Shown: piece after piece, positions 1-8,997 of the stretch
Layout of the letters: each line of letters starts with the position of its first letter
Numbering within the stretch: position 1 is the stretch's first letter
Assembly: GCF_000737195.2 (NCBI RefSeq)
Contig: NZ_JALM01000013.1
Coordinates: 62,001 to 126,000 of the forward strand
From: Sciscionella sediminilitoris
Lineage (GTDB): Bacteria > Actinomycetota > Actinomycetes > Mycobacteriales > Pseudonocardiaceae
Length of the DNA: 64,000 bases
Direction: 5' to 3'
Program-made: the position numbers and the translations under genes
The notes under the pieces: model-generated
Told to the model about the DNA's origin: nothing
The model's database searches: none
The model's input: only the letters and a program-made list of their open reading frames with translations

Positions 1-1
1 G

Positions 2-484
2 GAAACAGCGTCCGTGACCAAGAAAACCCTCTACGACTGCTTCGGCTCCAAGGACGCGCTCGTGGTGGCGTACCTGCGGCACCGGCACCTGGACTGGTGG
101 GAGTATCTGCAGGCGCAGCTGGCCGCGGCCGCCCCGCCGCGGGTGCTCGTGGTGTTCGACACCTACCTCGAACATCCCGGGGTGGACCTCTCGCGGGGCT
201 GCGCCTTCCTCAACGCCGCGGCCGAACTGCCGCCAGGGCACGAGGGCAGAGCGGTCATCGAGGACCACAAGAACCAGGTACAGCAGCTGCTGGCCAGACT
301 GATCATCGAGGACCACCCGCACATCGCCGAACCGGCCGAGCTCGCCGAGCATCTGTTCCTGCTGCTCGAAGGTGCGACGGTGCACAGCGGGCTGAACGGC
401 AGCCCGGGCGCGCTGCGGCGGGCGGGCGCGATCGCGGTCTCGCTGCTGGCCGGACCTAGCCGACCCCGGCACGTGCTGCGCTGA
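2..484 (+). CDS. TetR/AcrR family regulator, C-terminal part (5' truncated by window edge)
   Basis: The frame is open from base 2 and lacks a start, so the N-terminus lies outside the window. The first visible residues (VTKKTLYDCFGSKDAL) are the end of a TetR helix-turn-helix: recognition helix followed by the conserved Y-x-x-F-x-S-K-D turn. The remaining ~155 residues form the helical ligand-binding domain, whose ligand cannot be told. The gene runs convergently into the GH1 glycosidase, with 3' ends overlapping by 29 bp. A GTG at 14 is internal and not a plausible start because it would remove the DNA-binding domain. Confidence 0.85.
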   Translation, partial: ETASVTKKTLYDCFGSKDALVVAYLRHRHLDWWEYLQAQLAAAAPPRVLVVFDTYLEHPGVDLSRGCAFLNAAAELPPGHEGRAVIEDHKNQVQQLLARLIIEDHPHIAEPAELAEHLFLLLEGATVHSGLNGSPGALRRAGAIAVSLLAGPSRPRHVLR

Positions 485-1808
485 TCCCGGCGGTGGCACC
501 GAGCCGGGCGCGCGGACCGTTCGGGTCGGCCGGGTGCAGGCAGCTGACCGGGGGATCGTCGAGCGAGCAGAAGGCCGGTCCGCGCACCAGCCGGTAGTCG
601 CCGGGAACCCCGCCGCGGGCGATCACATCCCGGTAGGCCGCCACCGCATCGGTTGGTCTCCTGCTCAGCCGCGGATCGGTGCGGGCGTCCACCGTGTACA
701 GCCCGAACCTCGGCCGGTAGCTGCCCCACTCGTAATTGTCGGTGATGCTCCAGTAGTTGTAGCCGATCACGTTCATCCCGTCGGCTTTGGCGCGCTGCAC
801 CCAAAAGATCGAATCGCGCAGTGCCGCCGAGCGGGTGTAGCCATCGGCACGCGGTAAGCCATTGTCGGTCGGCATACCGTTCTCCACGATGTACAGCGGC
901 AGCCCCGGATAGCGGTTCGCGTAGTAGCGCAGCGCATCGTAGATACCCTCCGGCTCGAGCCGGATGTCCCACAGTTTCCCGAATGCGCCGTTGATCGCGG
1001 ACAGATTGTCCAGGCTGGCGCCGTAGTAGTAGTCGATGCCGAGGTAGTCCAGCTTGTCCTTGATCGCATCGAGCACGAGCAGGTCGGTCGCCGGGTTGAA
1101 CACCGAGGTGAAGGACTGGTTGCTGGTGACGAGCGCACCGGGATCGATACGGTGGATCAGATCGTAGGCCTGCCGGTGCGCGGCGACGAGATTCGCCCGC
1201 CACGCGGGAATCCGGCCGAGATCGAGGGTGCCGAGCTTGAGTTCGTCGCCGAGGAACACGGTCGGCTCGTTGAACGTCACCCACAACACGTGCTCGCCCC
1301 GGTAGCGGCGCACGATCTGCTCGGTGAAAGCGAGGAAATCCGTTACGGTGCGGCGTGCGGCGAACCCGCCGTTGTCCCGCACCCATCCCGGGTAGACGAA
1401 ATGGCTGAGCGTGATCATCGGGGTCATTCCCGCCGCGCGGATCCGCCGGACGAGATCGTCGTAATAGGCCAGCTCCCGCCGATCCCACACCCCGGGCCGG
1501 GGCTGTACGCGCGCCCATTCGAGGCTGAACCGGAAAGTGTTCACGCCCATCCCCGCGGCGAGCCGGATGTCCTCGCGGTAGCGATGCCGGAAATCCACCC
1601 CGTTCCCGTACGGATCGATGCCGCCCGTTCCGGCGTTCGCGGCGATATAGCGCGACCAGTTGCTGTCCGGGGCGCTGCCCTCGGCCTGGTATCCGGAGGT
1701 GGCCACACCCCAGTGGAACGGGGCCGGTTCGGCGCCCGCGGACGGCAGGCCGAACGGGGCGAGCAGGACCACGGCCAGGGCCAGGAAAGCCAGGCGCGTG
1801 CGGGGCAT
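456..1808 (-). CDS. Exported GH1 family beta-glycosidase
   Basis: A 450-residue retaining beta-glycosidase of family GH1, normal length for the family. Residues 1-26 form a Sec signal peptide (RTR, hydrophobic core, cleavage near SAGA). TFNEP holds the acid/base Glu181 and IVENG the nucleophile Glu309; the N-terminal FHWGVATSGYQAEG is the classical GH1 opening. The aglycone/sugar specificity (beta-glucosidase, beta-mannosidase or beta-galactosidase) cannot be read from sequence. It lies downstream of an exported GH92 alpha-mannosidase on the same strand but 279 bp away, so it may have its own promoter. No clear Shine-Dalgarno precedes the ATG. Confidence 0.88.
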   Translation of the reverse strand: MPRTRLAFLALAVVLLAPFGLPSAGAEPAPFHWGVATSGYQAEGSAPDSNWSRYIAANAGTGGIDPYGNGVDFRHRYREDIRLAAGMGVNTFRFSLEWARVQPRPGVWDRRELAYYDDLVRRIRAAGMTPMITLSHFVYPGWVRDNGGFAARRTVTDFLAFTEQIVRRYRGEHVLWVTFNEPTVFLGDELKLGTLDLGRIPAWRANLVAAHRQAYDLIHRIDPGALVTSNQSFTSVFNPATDLLVLDAIKDKLDYLGIDYYYGASLDNLSAINGAFGKLWDIRLEPEGIYDALRYYANRYPGLPLYIVENGMPTDNGLPRADGYTRSAALRDSIFWVQRAKADGMNVIGYNYWSITDNYEWGSYRPRFGLYTVDARTDPRLSRRPTDAVAAYRDVIARGGVPGDYRLVRGPAFCSLDDPPVSCLHPADPNGPRARLGATAGISAARAGVG

Positions 1809-2087
1809 GAATCGACGGTAGTGAGGCGGTGTTCGCCGGTCAATGCGGGAAATGGGTGACCGCGGAGCTCCGCGGTGAACCGCTACTCACCCGGGGCGGG
1901 GAGGGGATCGACGTGAATCAGCTCCCTCTCGTCGGCCAAATGCCGAATAGCCTGAGGCAGCACGTAATCGCGGTCGCGGTCCTGGGACACCGCGGCTTTG
2001 TCGAGCTTTTTGGGTCCTGCTCGGTCAGACCGAAGGTGTATTCCCTATTCATCCACCTCGAGGTCGTCCGTACCCAATGGCCCTAGA
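1809..2087 (-). other. Intergenic region with a possible decayed coding remnant
   Basis: This stretch separates the GH92 stop from the GH1 start and is less GC-rich than its neighbours. On the minus strand one frame (about 2084 to 1883) reads like protein but is broken by TAG at 2047-2045: an upstream piece ending LGTDDLEVDE, then 53 residues including DRDYVLPQAIRHLADE and ending at TAG 1885-1883. No start with a ribosome site is seen. It may be the tail of a decayed gene; the family is not recognised. The GH1 promoter must also lie here, but no convincing -10/-35 pair was found. Confidence 0.3.
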
Positions 2088-4309
2088 TTATGGGGAAGGC
2101 GGCGCGTCCGCGTTCGCGGTTCCCCAATCCGTCGGCCGCGCGGCCATGGCGAATTCGAGCGAACCACCGCGCTCGGCGAAGGACTCCGGCAACCAGGGCC
2201 GTGCGGAATCCCGTCCGTTCACCCGTAACCCGGCCACGTATTGGTTCGTCTCGCTGGAATCCGGTGCGGTGATGCGGAATTCGCGGCCGTCCGGGCTGTG
2301 GATCGCAACCCCGGTGAACACCGGTGATCCGGTCACGAGCTCGGCGCGGCCGGGATATTCGGGATACAGTCCCATCGCGGTCCAGACGTACCAGGCGCCC
2401 ATCTGCCCGAGGTCGTCGTTGCCCGCGAGGCCGTCGGGTCCGCTGCGGAACAGTTCGCGCAGCACCCGCCTGGTCAGCTGCTGGGTTTTCGCCGGTGCCC
2501 CGGTGAAATCGGAGACCCAGGGGCTCGCGGCGCCCGGTTCGTTGGACAGGAAGGCGTACGGTTTCCTGGTTCCCGCGTTGAGCCGTGCGAAGAACGCGTC
2601 CAGCCGGTTGTTCACCGCTTTCCTGCCGCCGTAGGCGCGGATGAGTCCAGCGTAGTCGTACGGGACCATCCAGGCGTACTGTGCGCCGTTTCCTTCCACC
2701 CAGCCGTCCGGGGTCGCCGGGTCGAAATCGGCGGGAAAACCGCCGTCGGCATTGCGCGGTTGCAGATAACCGGTCTCCGGATTGTAGAGTTTGTGCCAGT
2801 ACCGCGCGCGTTTCATGAAACCGCGATAAGTGTCGTCGTCACCGAGCCGGTGCGCGAGCTGGGCGATCGCGAAATCGGCGCTGGTGTACTCGAGTGTGTC
2901 CGCTGCTTTTCCCGGAACGTAGCCGAGTTTCAGGTATTCGCCGAGTCCGGGACGTTCCTCGTAGCCGCTGGTCGGCTGATTCGCCCCGCGCAGCATGGAA
3001 AGCAGGGCCCGGTGCGCTCCGAAATCCTTGGCGCCGAAGGCATACGCGGAGGCGAGGATGATGTGCTCGGGATCGCCGTTCATCACCCCGGTGTAGTCGT
3101 TGGCGACCGTCCAGCGGTCCCAGGCTCCGCCCTGTTCGGCGAATTCCCGCATGGTGTAGGCGATATCCGACATCTCTTTCGGCGCGAGCACGGAAAGCAA
3201 CGGCACCTCGGAGCGGTAGATGTCCCAGCCGGAGAAGTCGGTGTAGATGGTCCTGCCCTTCGGTGCGGTGTGGATTTTCCCGTCGAAACCCGGATAGCGG
3301 CCGTCCACATCGGAGAACACGTTCGGCTGCAGATACGCGTGATAGAGCGAGGAATAGAAGGTGCGTTTCTGTTCCTCGGTACCGCCGGTGACCGCGATCT
3401 CGCCGAGCCGCCTGTTCCACGCCGCGTTCGCCTGGCTCGCGATCGCGTCCACATCCCGGCCGCGGTTCTCGGCGGCCAGATTGCGTTTCGCGCCCTCGGC
3501 CGAGACGAAGGAGAGCCCGAGCCGCACATTGACCGTGGAACCCGGCTCGAATTCCGCGTAGCCGCCGCTGTCCTGTACGCCGCTGCGCCGCGGGGTGACC
3601 GTGCCACCGCGCCAGGTTCCGGTCCTCTGGAAGGGTTTGTCGAATTGCGCGTGGAAATACACCCGGTACCGGTTCTTCGTGCCGCAGAAGTCGCCGCTTG
3701 CCGCCCAGCCGGAAATGCTGTCCCTGCCGATCGAGATCCGCGAATCGCGGGTTCCGGTCACCGATCCGGAGGTGTTCACCAGCAGGGTGGCGGGTTTTCC
3801 CTGTGGGAAGGCGAATCGGGCCGCCCCGCTGCGCCGGGTCACCGAGAGCTCGGTGTGCACGCCGTTGTCCAGCCGGACGCCGTAATAGCCGGGGCGGACC
3901 GTTTCGTTCCGGTGGGAGAACCGGGCGACGTAGCGATCCGGGTGAACGGCGGGGATTCGGTGACCTCGCCGGAAATGGGCAGGAACGGAATGTCCTGATA
4001 GGTATCGCAGCCCGCACCGGAGAGATGGGTGAGGCTGAACCCCTTGATCCGGTTGTCGTCGTAGAAATAGCCGCCATGCTGTTCGGTCACCGTGTCCGGG
4101 CTCCGCTGCACCATGCCGAACGGCACATCGGCACCAGGGAAGTTGTTGCCCGCCCCGCCGCCGGTTCCCTGATCGGGTGCGCCCGGTTTGGTGCCCAGAT
4201 AGGGATTCACGTAGCGCGCGGGATCGTGAACGCGCGCCTGAGCGGGTACGGAAAGAGACCCGGCGGCGAGAATGAGCGCGAGCACCGCGATCGGGAACCG
4301 GGACGGCAT
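2088..4309 (-). pseudogene. Exported GH92 alpha-mannosidase, reading frame broken once (frameshift near 3951-3954)
   Basis: Two overlapping frames together give one ~740-residue GH92 exo-alpha-mannosidase, the usual family length. The N-terminal frame starts at ATG 4309 with GGAGGT six bases upstream. It has a Sec signal peptide (MPSRFPIAVLALILAAG...AQA) and the GH92 opening YVNPYLGTKPG, and reads correctly to GEVTESP. From there the homology continues in another frame (AVHPDRYVARFSHRNE, PGYYGVRLDNG) to the stop at 2088. GH92 signatures GWVEGNGAQYAWMVPYD and GNDDLGQMGAWYVWTAMG are intact. The shift is explained by one base missing from the GGGG run at 3951-3954 (C-run on the coding strand), or by a -1 ribosomal slip. 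It could be a sequencing error, a recent pseudogene, or programmed frameshifting. Divergent from a LacI regulator. Confidence 0.88.
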
Positions 4310-4408
4310 GACCCACCTCCGTGCGAACACAGCGTGATGAACAGCTGACGCTGGGACACTGTCACTGTGCTCAGCTGCCGGGCGCCGGTCAATGCGTGGT
4401 GCGGGGCC

Positions 4409-4424
4409 TGTCCGGAACCGGACA
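4409..4424. promoter_or_regulatory. Perfect inverted repeat, candidate operator
   Basis: TGTCCGGAACCGGACA reads as a 7-bp perfect inverted repeat around a central AA. It lies about 100 bp upstream of the GH92 start codon and about 87 bp upstream of the LacI-family gene, in their shared intergenic space. The binding protein is unknown. Confidence 0.4.
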
Positions 4425-4452
4425 AGGAATGCGCCATCCGGACCACGGCGGG

Positions 4453-4470
4453 GTCCCGCGTTCGCGGGAC
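4453..4470. promoter_or_regulatory. Perfect inverted repeat, candidate operator or hairpin
   Basis: GTCCCGCGTTCGCGGGAC has 8-bp perfect arms around TT, between the divergent GH92 and LacI genes. If transcribed from the GH92-side promoter or from the LacI side it could form a stable hairpin; otherwise it is operator-like. It is immediately followed by TTGACG (4474-4479), a possible -35 element reading toward the LacI gene. Confidence 0.35.
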
Positions 4471-4510
4471 ATGTTGACGTGCCTTCGGTGCCCGTGTTGA
4501 ATCGGCTACG

Positions 4511-5536
4511 ATGACAACGTTGTCAGGGACACGGGAGAAACGGGCGCGCCGCGCGACGATGAACGATGTCGCGCGGTTGGCCGGTGTGTCCATCAAGACG
4601 GTCTCCCGGGTGGTCAACGACGAACCGGGAGTGCATGAGCAGACCGCGCGGCAGGTGCTCGCGGCGATCGAGAGCCTCGGCTTCCGGCGCAATATGGGCG
4701 CGCGCAATCTGCGCCAGGGCGTCACCACCGCGACCGTGGGGCTGCTGCTCGAGGATGTGTCGAACCCCTTCTACTCCGGGCTCACCCGCGGCGTGGAAGA
4801 GGTGGCGCGCCAGTTCGGCAGGCGGGTGCTCTCCGCGTCCTCGGACGAGGATCCGGTGCAGGCCCGCGAACTCGCACTGGATTTCTGCGCGCGGCGGGTG
4901 GACGGGCTGCTGATCGTGCCCGCCGGGCGTGAGCAGGGATACCTCGCCGCCGAGATCCGCGCGGGCACCCCGGTGGTGTTCATCGACCGGCCGGGCGGCG
5001 ATGTCACGGCGGACACCGTGCTGATGGACAACGTCGGCGGCACCATGATGGCGGTGGCGCACCTCGCCGAGCACGGGCACCGGCACATCGGATTCCTCGG
5101 TGACGACCCGGAAATCTTCACCGCGGCCGAGCGGCTGCGCGGATTCCGCGAGGGATGCGCGCGGGCCGGGATCGAGCGCGGTGCGGAATTCGCCGCCATG
5201 GGACCGCACGATGAGCACAGCATCGGCACCGCGCTGCGCGCCATGTTCGACCGTTCGGTGACCGCGCTGATCGGCGGGAACAACCGGATCACGATCGGCC
5301 TGCTGCGGGTGCTCGCCGGAATGCCCGAACGGCCGGCGCTGATCGGATTCGATGACTTCGAACTCGCCGATCTGCTCGATCCACCCGTCACCGTGATCGC
5401 GCACGACGCCAAGGCGCTCGGGCACGCGGCGGCCGGGCGGCTGTTCGCGAGAATCCAGGGGGATGACTCGCCGCATCGCGATCTCGTCCTCCCCGCACGA
5501 CTCGTTCCACGAGGATCAGGAGAGATATCACCATGA
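4511..5536 (+). CDS. LacI family transcriptional regulator
   Basis: A 341-residue LacI/GalR repressor. The HTH is seen in MNDVARLAGVSIKTVSRVVND (split here: helix 1-2 from residue 17, hinge to ~residue 70), followed by a periplasmic-binding-like sensor domain (GLLLEDVSNPFYSGLTRGVE; IDRPGG; GFLGDDPE). Its stop overlaps the start of the mannose-6-phosphate isomerase by 4 nt (ATGA), so the two are one operon. It is divergent from the GH92 alpha-mannosidase, hence probably controls alpha-mannoside use. ATG 4511 has no obvious ribosome site; ATG 4559 (MNDVARLAG) is an alternative and would leave the palindrome at 4512-4525 untranslated. Confidence 0.9.
   Translation: MTTLSGTREKRARRATMNDVARLAGVSIKTVSRVVNDEPGVHEQTARQVLAAIESLGFRRNMGARNLRQGVTTATVGLLLEDVSNPFYSGLTRGVEEVARQFGRRVLSASSDEDPVQARELALDFCARRVDGLLIVPAGREQGYLAAEIRAGTPVVFIDRPGGDVTADTVLMDNVGGTMMAVAHLAEHGHRHIGFLGDDPEIFTAAERLRGFREGCARAGIERGAEFAAMGPHDEHSIGTALRAMFDRSVTALIGGNNRITIGLLRVLAGMPERPALIGFDDFELADLLDPPVTVIAHDAKALGHAAAGRLFARIQGDDSPHRDLVLPARLVPRGSGEISP
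4512..4525. promoter_or_regulatory. LacI-type operator palindrome (probable autoregulatory site)
   Basis: TGACAACGTTGTCA is a perfect 14-bp palindrome with the central CG typical of LacI-family operators. It starts one base after the A of the first ATG of the LacI-family gene. This makes it likely that the regulator binds its own promoter or leader, and raises the possibility that translation really starts further in (ATG 4559). A TACGAT hexamer at 4507-4512 could be the -10 box overlapped by the operator. No second copy was found near GH92, GH1 or GH13. Confidence 0.6.
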
Positions 5537-6567
5537 ATGTCAACGGGCCGGCACCGGCGGTGCTCGCGGCGAATCAGCCCGAGCAGTTCTATCGAGGGGG
5601 CGCGGCGATCGCCCGGTTGCGCGGGATGCCCGCGAGCGCGGAATACGGTCCGGAGGACTGGGTCGCCTCGACGACGACCCGGTTCGGGCACGAGGAATCC
5701 GGGCTTTCCCGGCTGCCGGACGGCACCCTGCTGCGCGAGGCCATCAAGCTCGACCCGTACAGCTGGCTGGGGCCCGCGCACACCGCGCGGTTCGGCTCGG
5801 ATCCCGCGCTGCTGGTGAAACTGCTCGACGCGGGCCAGCGGCTCCCGGTGCACTGCCACCCCTCGGACGGGTTCGCGCAGCGGCACCTGGACAGCAGCTT
5901 CGGCAAGACCGAGGCCTGGGTGGTGCTCGAGACCAACGGCGAGGATCCCTGTGTGTACGCGGGATTCCGCGAGGATGTCGACGAGGAGACGCTGCGTTCC
6001 TGGGTGGAGAACCAGGACAGCGCGGCCATGCTCGGTGCGCTCAACCGGCTCAGCGTGGCGCCCGGGGACACCGTGTTCATCCCGGCGGGTCTGCCGCACG
6101 CGATCGGCGAGGGCGTGTTCATCGCCGAGCTGCAGCAGCCAACCGATCTGTCCATAACCCTCGAGTGGAAAGGGTTTCTGGCCGACGCCGAGACCGGATC
6201 GCTCGGACTGGGCTTCGACCTCGCGATGTTCTGCGTGGACCGGACCGGCTGGGAGGAACGCCGCCTCGGCGCGATCGTGCACCGTGCGGAGGCGGACGCG
6301 CCGTGCCGCTGGCTGCTCGACGGGGAACAGGAACGGTATTTCCGGGCGCACCGGCTCTCCACCGCGCGCGGGGTGCTGCTGCGCGCCGGGTACTCGGTGC
6401 TGATCGTGCTCGAGGGGGAGCTGCGGCTCATCCCGGAGAACGGCGAGGAAGTGGTGCTGAGCAAGGGAAACACCGCGGTGATTCCGTACGCGGCCGGGGC
6501 CATCGAGGCGATCGGCGAGGCCACCTCGATCCACTGCAGGCCACCGGCGCCGGGGGAGCCCGCATAA
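5533..6567 (+). CDS. manA: Mannose-6-phosphate isomerase, class I (cupin)
   Basis: A 344-residue type I phosphomannose isomerase interconverting mannose 6-phosphate and fructose 6-phosphate in the cytoplasm. The zinc-site signatures are present: LPVHCHPSDGFAQRHLDS, KTEAWVVLE (metal-binding Glu) and FIPAGLPHAIGEGVFIAELQQ (late His). Translationally coupled to the LacI regulator. It supplies glycolysis with mannose released by the exported GH92 enzyme. No mannokinase or mannose transporter is encoded nearby, so uptake and phosphorylation must be provided elsewhere. Confidence 0.9.
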   Translation: MNVNGPAPAVLAANQPEQFYRGGAAIARLRGMPASAEYGPEDWVASTTTRFGHEESGLSRLPDGTLLREAIKLDPYSWLGPAHTARFGSDPALLVKLLDAGQRLPVHCHPSDGFAQRHLDSSFGKTEAWVVLETNGEDPCVYAGFREDVDEETLRSWVENQDSAAMLGALNRLSVAPGDTVFIPAGLPHAIGEGVFIAELQQPTDLSITLEWKGFLADAETGSLGLGFDLAMFCVDRTGWEERRLGAIVHRAEADAPCRWLLDGEQERYFRAHRLSTARGVLLRAGYSVLIVLEGELRLIPENGEEVVLSKGNTAVIPYAAGAIEAIGEATSIHCRPPAPGEPA

Positions 6568-6588
6568 CGTCCGGTTCCGCTGCCGCGG

Positions 6589-7095
6589 TCAGCGGCGGCG
6601 GAACCGGCGGATCCCGCGGGCGGTGCGGCGCAGCGCGTTGCCCGCCGGGCTGACCGGGCAGCGCCACACCCCGGCCTCGGCATCCCAGAGATGGGCGAGG
6701 TCCGGGTACTCGGTCGCACTGTCCACATCGGAGGGTGTGAGTTCCAGGCAGGGAACCCCGAGCGCGGTACCGGAACCCGTGGACACCCGCGCGGTCGTGG
6801 TGCGCGCGGTGCGCAGCTGCGCCCAGCCGATGGACCAGTCGCGTTCCCCGCCGGATCCGCTGATGCCGTGCTCGTCGAACACGAGCCGTTCCCCGGTGCG
6901 CGCCCGGCTGCTCCCGATCGCCAGGAACACCGCGAACAGCAGGAAGAACACGCCGACGAGCAGGAAGGTCGCCAGGCTGCCCCCGGTGATCGCACCCGCG
7001 ATGCCACCGAGCCCCACCAGCGCGCAGATCAGCGCGGCGAACCGGAGCAGCCGCCGGGTCGCGGCGGCCGGATCGACGATCACCGGGCGGGACAC
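6589..7095 (-). CDS. Small membrane protein with two TM segments and a C-terminal soluble domain
   Basis: A 168-residue protein of unknown function. After a short cytoplasmic N-terminus, two hydrophobic helices (roughly residues 15-33 and 36-53) form a hairpin, followed by a ~110-residue soluble domain of beta-rich composition (ERLVFDEHGISG, CLELTPSDVD) that resembles PH-like domains, though this is a guess. The GTG start at 7095 lies 2 nt after the stop of the dehydratase, so it is the last gene of a MeaB-dehydratase-membrane protein operon. Longer upstream readings would only overlap the dehydratase. Confidence 0.65.
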   Translation of the reverse strand: MSRPVIVDPAAATRRLLRFAALICALVGLGGIAGAITGGSLATFLLVGVFFLLFAVFLAIGSSRARTGERLVFDEHGISGSGGERDWSIGWAQLRTARTTTARVSTGSGTALGVPCLELTPSDVDSATEYPDLAHLWDAEAGVWRCPVSPAGNALRRTARGIRRFRRR

Positions 7096-7097
7096 GG

Positions 7098-8006
7098 CTA
7101 CACCCGCGGGGATTCGATGTTGGCCCCGCAGATGAGCACCACGACCCGCTCGCCATCGCGCGGCCGGTAGGCGCCGCAGCGCAGGGCGGCATAGGCGGTC
7201 GCCGCGCTGTACTCGGCGGCGATCCGGAATTCCTGCCACAGCGCGGTGTGCGCGGCCCGGATCTCCGCCTCGGGCACCAGCACGCTGTGCACTCCGGCCT
7301 CGGCGGCAAGGCGGTAGGGCAGCGCACCGACCTTGCTCGCGCCGAGGGAATCCTTGGTGAGCCCGGAGACCTCGACCGGAACCGGGCCGCCCGCGGCGAG
7401 TGCCGAATGCATGGAGGGGATCAGTTCCGGCTCGACCGCGACGATCCGGGCAGGCGAACCGGCCAGCCCGGCGACGATCCCGCCGAGCAGCCCGCCACCG
7501 CCGACCGCCACGAGCACCGTGTCGAACTCCGCCTGTTCCAGCAGTTCCAGTGCGAGTGTCGCCTGACCGGCCACCACCTCGGGCTGGTCGTAGGCGTGGA
7601 TCTGCATCGCGCCGGTCCGCTCGATCTCGGCGCGGCTGGCCTCCAGCGCGTCGGCGTAGAGCGCACCGGCGACGGTCACCTTCGCCCCGCTGGCCTCCAG
7701 CAGGGCGCGCTTGGCGGGGGAGGCGGCCTCCGGAATGAACACGTGCACCGGGATGCCGAGCGTGGTCGCCGCGGTCGCCACGGCGATCCCGTGGTTCCCG
7801 CCGGAGGCCGCGACCACTCCGGCGGCGGGCAGGGTGCCTTGCTCCCTGGCGAGGCTGAGCGCGGTGAACGCCCCGCGTGCCTTGAAGGTCCCGGACACCT
7901 GGTGCTGTTCGAGCTTGAACAGCAGATCCGGGCGGGCGTGCAGCACCGGGGTGGTCCGGACAAGCCCGTCGATCGCGCGGCGGGCCGTGACTGGGTCGGG
8001 GCTCAT
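7098..8006 (-). CDS. PLP-dependent serine/threonine dehydratase
   Basis: A 302-residue fold-type II PLP enzyme, probably deaminating threonine or serine to the 2-oxoacid. The PLP lysine sits in SGTFKARGA, the substrate loop in ASGGNHG, and the phosphate-binding glycine loop in GGGGLLGG. It lacks the C-terminal ACT-like regulatory domain of biosynthetic IlvA, so it belongs with catabolic TdcB-like or generic short dehydratases. 2-Oxobutyrate from threonine feeds propionyl-CoA, which fits its 4-nt overlap with MeaB. Substrate is not proven. Confidence 0.85.
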   Translation of the reverse strand: MSPDPVTARRAIDGLVRTTPVLHARPDLLFKLEQHQVSGTFKARGAFTALSLAREQGTLPAAGVVAASGGNHGIAVATAATTLGIPVHVFIPEAASPAKRALLEASGAKVTVAGALYADALEASRAEIERTGAMQIHAYDQPEVVAGQATLALELLEQAEFDTVLVAVGGGGLLGGIVAGLAGSPARIVAVEPELIPSMHSALAAGGPVPVEVSGLTKDSLGASKVGALPYRLAAEAGVHSVLVPEAEIRAAHTALWQEFRIAAEYSAATAYAALRCGAYRPRDGERVVVLICGANIESPRV

Positions 8007-8968
8007 GTGTTCCGCAAGGTAGCGATCAGCCGGTCGGCCGCCGCGTACGGGTCGGTCTTGCCGCCCGCGACCTCGGCCGCGAGGTCACCGAGCGTGTCCC
8101 CGCCGCGCAGATCGCCCATCTCGGCGCGCAGCGCGGCCAGTGCGATGGCCTCGATCTCCCGCTCGGCCCGGTGCCGCCGCCGCGCCTCGAGCTCACCGTG
8201 CTCGGTCAGCCAGGTCCGGTGCGCGTCGATCGCGGTGAGCACATCGCCGACCCCCTCGGTCCGGCTGGCCACGGTCGGCACGATCTCCGGGCGCCAGCTC
8301 GGGCCCTCGCGTTCCCTGCGGCCGAGCGAGATCATGTGTTTGAGGTCGCGAACCACCTGATCGGCGCCGTCCCGGTCGGCCTTGTTCACCACGAACACGT
8401 CGGCGATCTCCAGGATCCCCGCCTTCGCCGCCTGGATACCGTCGCCCATGCCCGGGGCGAGCAGTACCAGGGTGGTGTCGGCGAGGCTCACCACGTCCAC
8501 CTCGGACTGGCCGACCCCGACCGTCTCGATGAGCACCACATCGCAACCGGCCGCGTCGAGCACCCGCAGCGCCTGACCGGTGGCCGAGGCCACCCCGCCC
8601 AGATGACCGCGGGTCGCCATGGAGCGGATGTACACGCCCTCGTCGAGCGCGTGGTCCTGCATCCGGATCCGGTCCCCGAGCAGCGCGCCGCCGGAGAACG
8701 GTGAGGACGGGTCCACGGCGAGCACCCCGACCCGCTTGCCCTGCTCGCGCAGCAGCGAGACCAGCGCCGATGTGGAGGTGGACTTGCCGACACCCGGTGA
8801 ACCGGTGATCCCGATGACCGTCGCGTTCCCGGTGAGCGGGGCGAGCCCGGCGGCGACCTCGCGCAGCGCCGGGCTCGCGTCCTCCACCATCGAGATCAGC
8901 CGCGCCACCGCGCGCGGACGACCGTCACGGGCCTGTTCGATCAGCTCCGGAATGCTCTGTTTGGCCAC
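8003..8968 (-). CDS. meaB: Methylmalonyl-CoA mutase-associated GTPase MeaB
   Basis: A 321-residue G3E-family GTPase that protects and loads the B12 cofactor of methylmalonyl-CoA mutase (or ethylmalonyl-CoA mutase). Walker A GSPGVGKS is at residues 56-63; LAVDPSSPFSGGALLGDRIRM, IETVGVGQSEVDV and VVNKAD (GTP specificity) follow in the expected order. The mutase subunits are not in the window. Neighbouring thiolase and methylmalonyl-CoA epimerase reproduce the SCO5398-SCO5400 arrangement of Streptomyces coelicolor. Confidence 0.93.
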   Translation of the reverse strand: MAKQSIPELIEQARDGRPRAVARLISMVEDASPALREVAAGLAPLTGNATVIGITGSPGVGKSTSTSALVSLLREQGKRVGVLAVDPSSPFSGGALLGDRIRMQDHALDEGVYIRSMATRGHLGGVASATGQALRVLDAAGCDVVLIETVGVGQSEVDVVSLADTTLVLLAPGMGDGIQAAKAGILEIADVFVVNKADRDGADQVVRDLKHMISLGRREREGPSWRPEIVPTVASRTEGVGDVLTAIDAHRTWLTEHGELEARRRHRAEREIEAIALAALRAEMGDLRGGDTLGDLAAEVAGGKTDPYAAADRLIATLRNT

Positions 8969-8997
8969 GTGATCACTCTAATTGCGTCGGGCCTCGG

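Noticed and set aside
1829-2086. Plus-strand 85-codon open frame between GH1 and GH92
   Set aside because: No ribosome site, no recognisable motifs, and it lies antisense to a more protein-like minus-strand tract.
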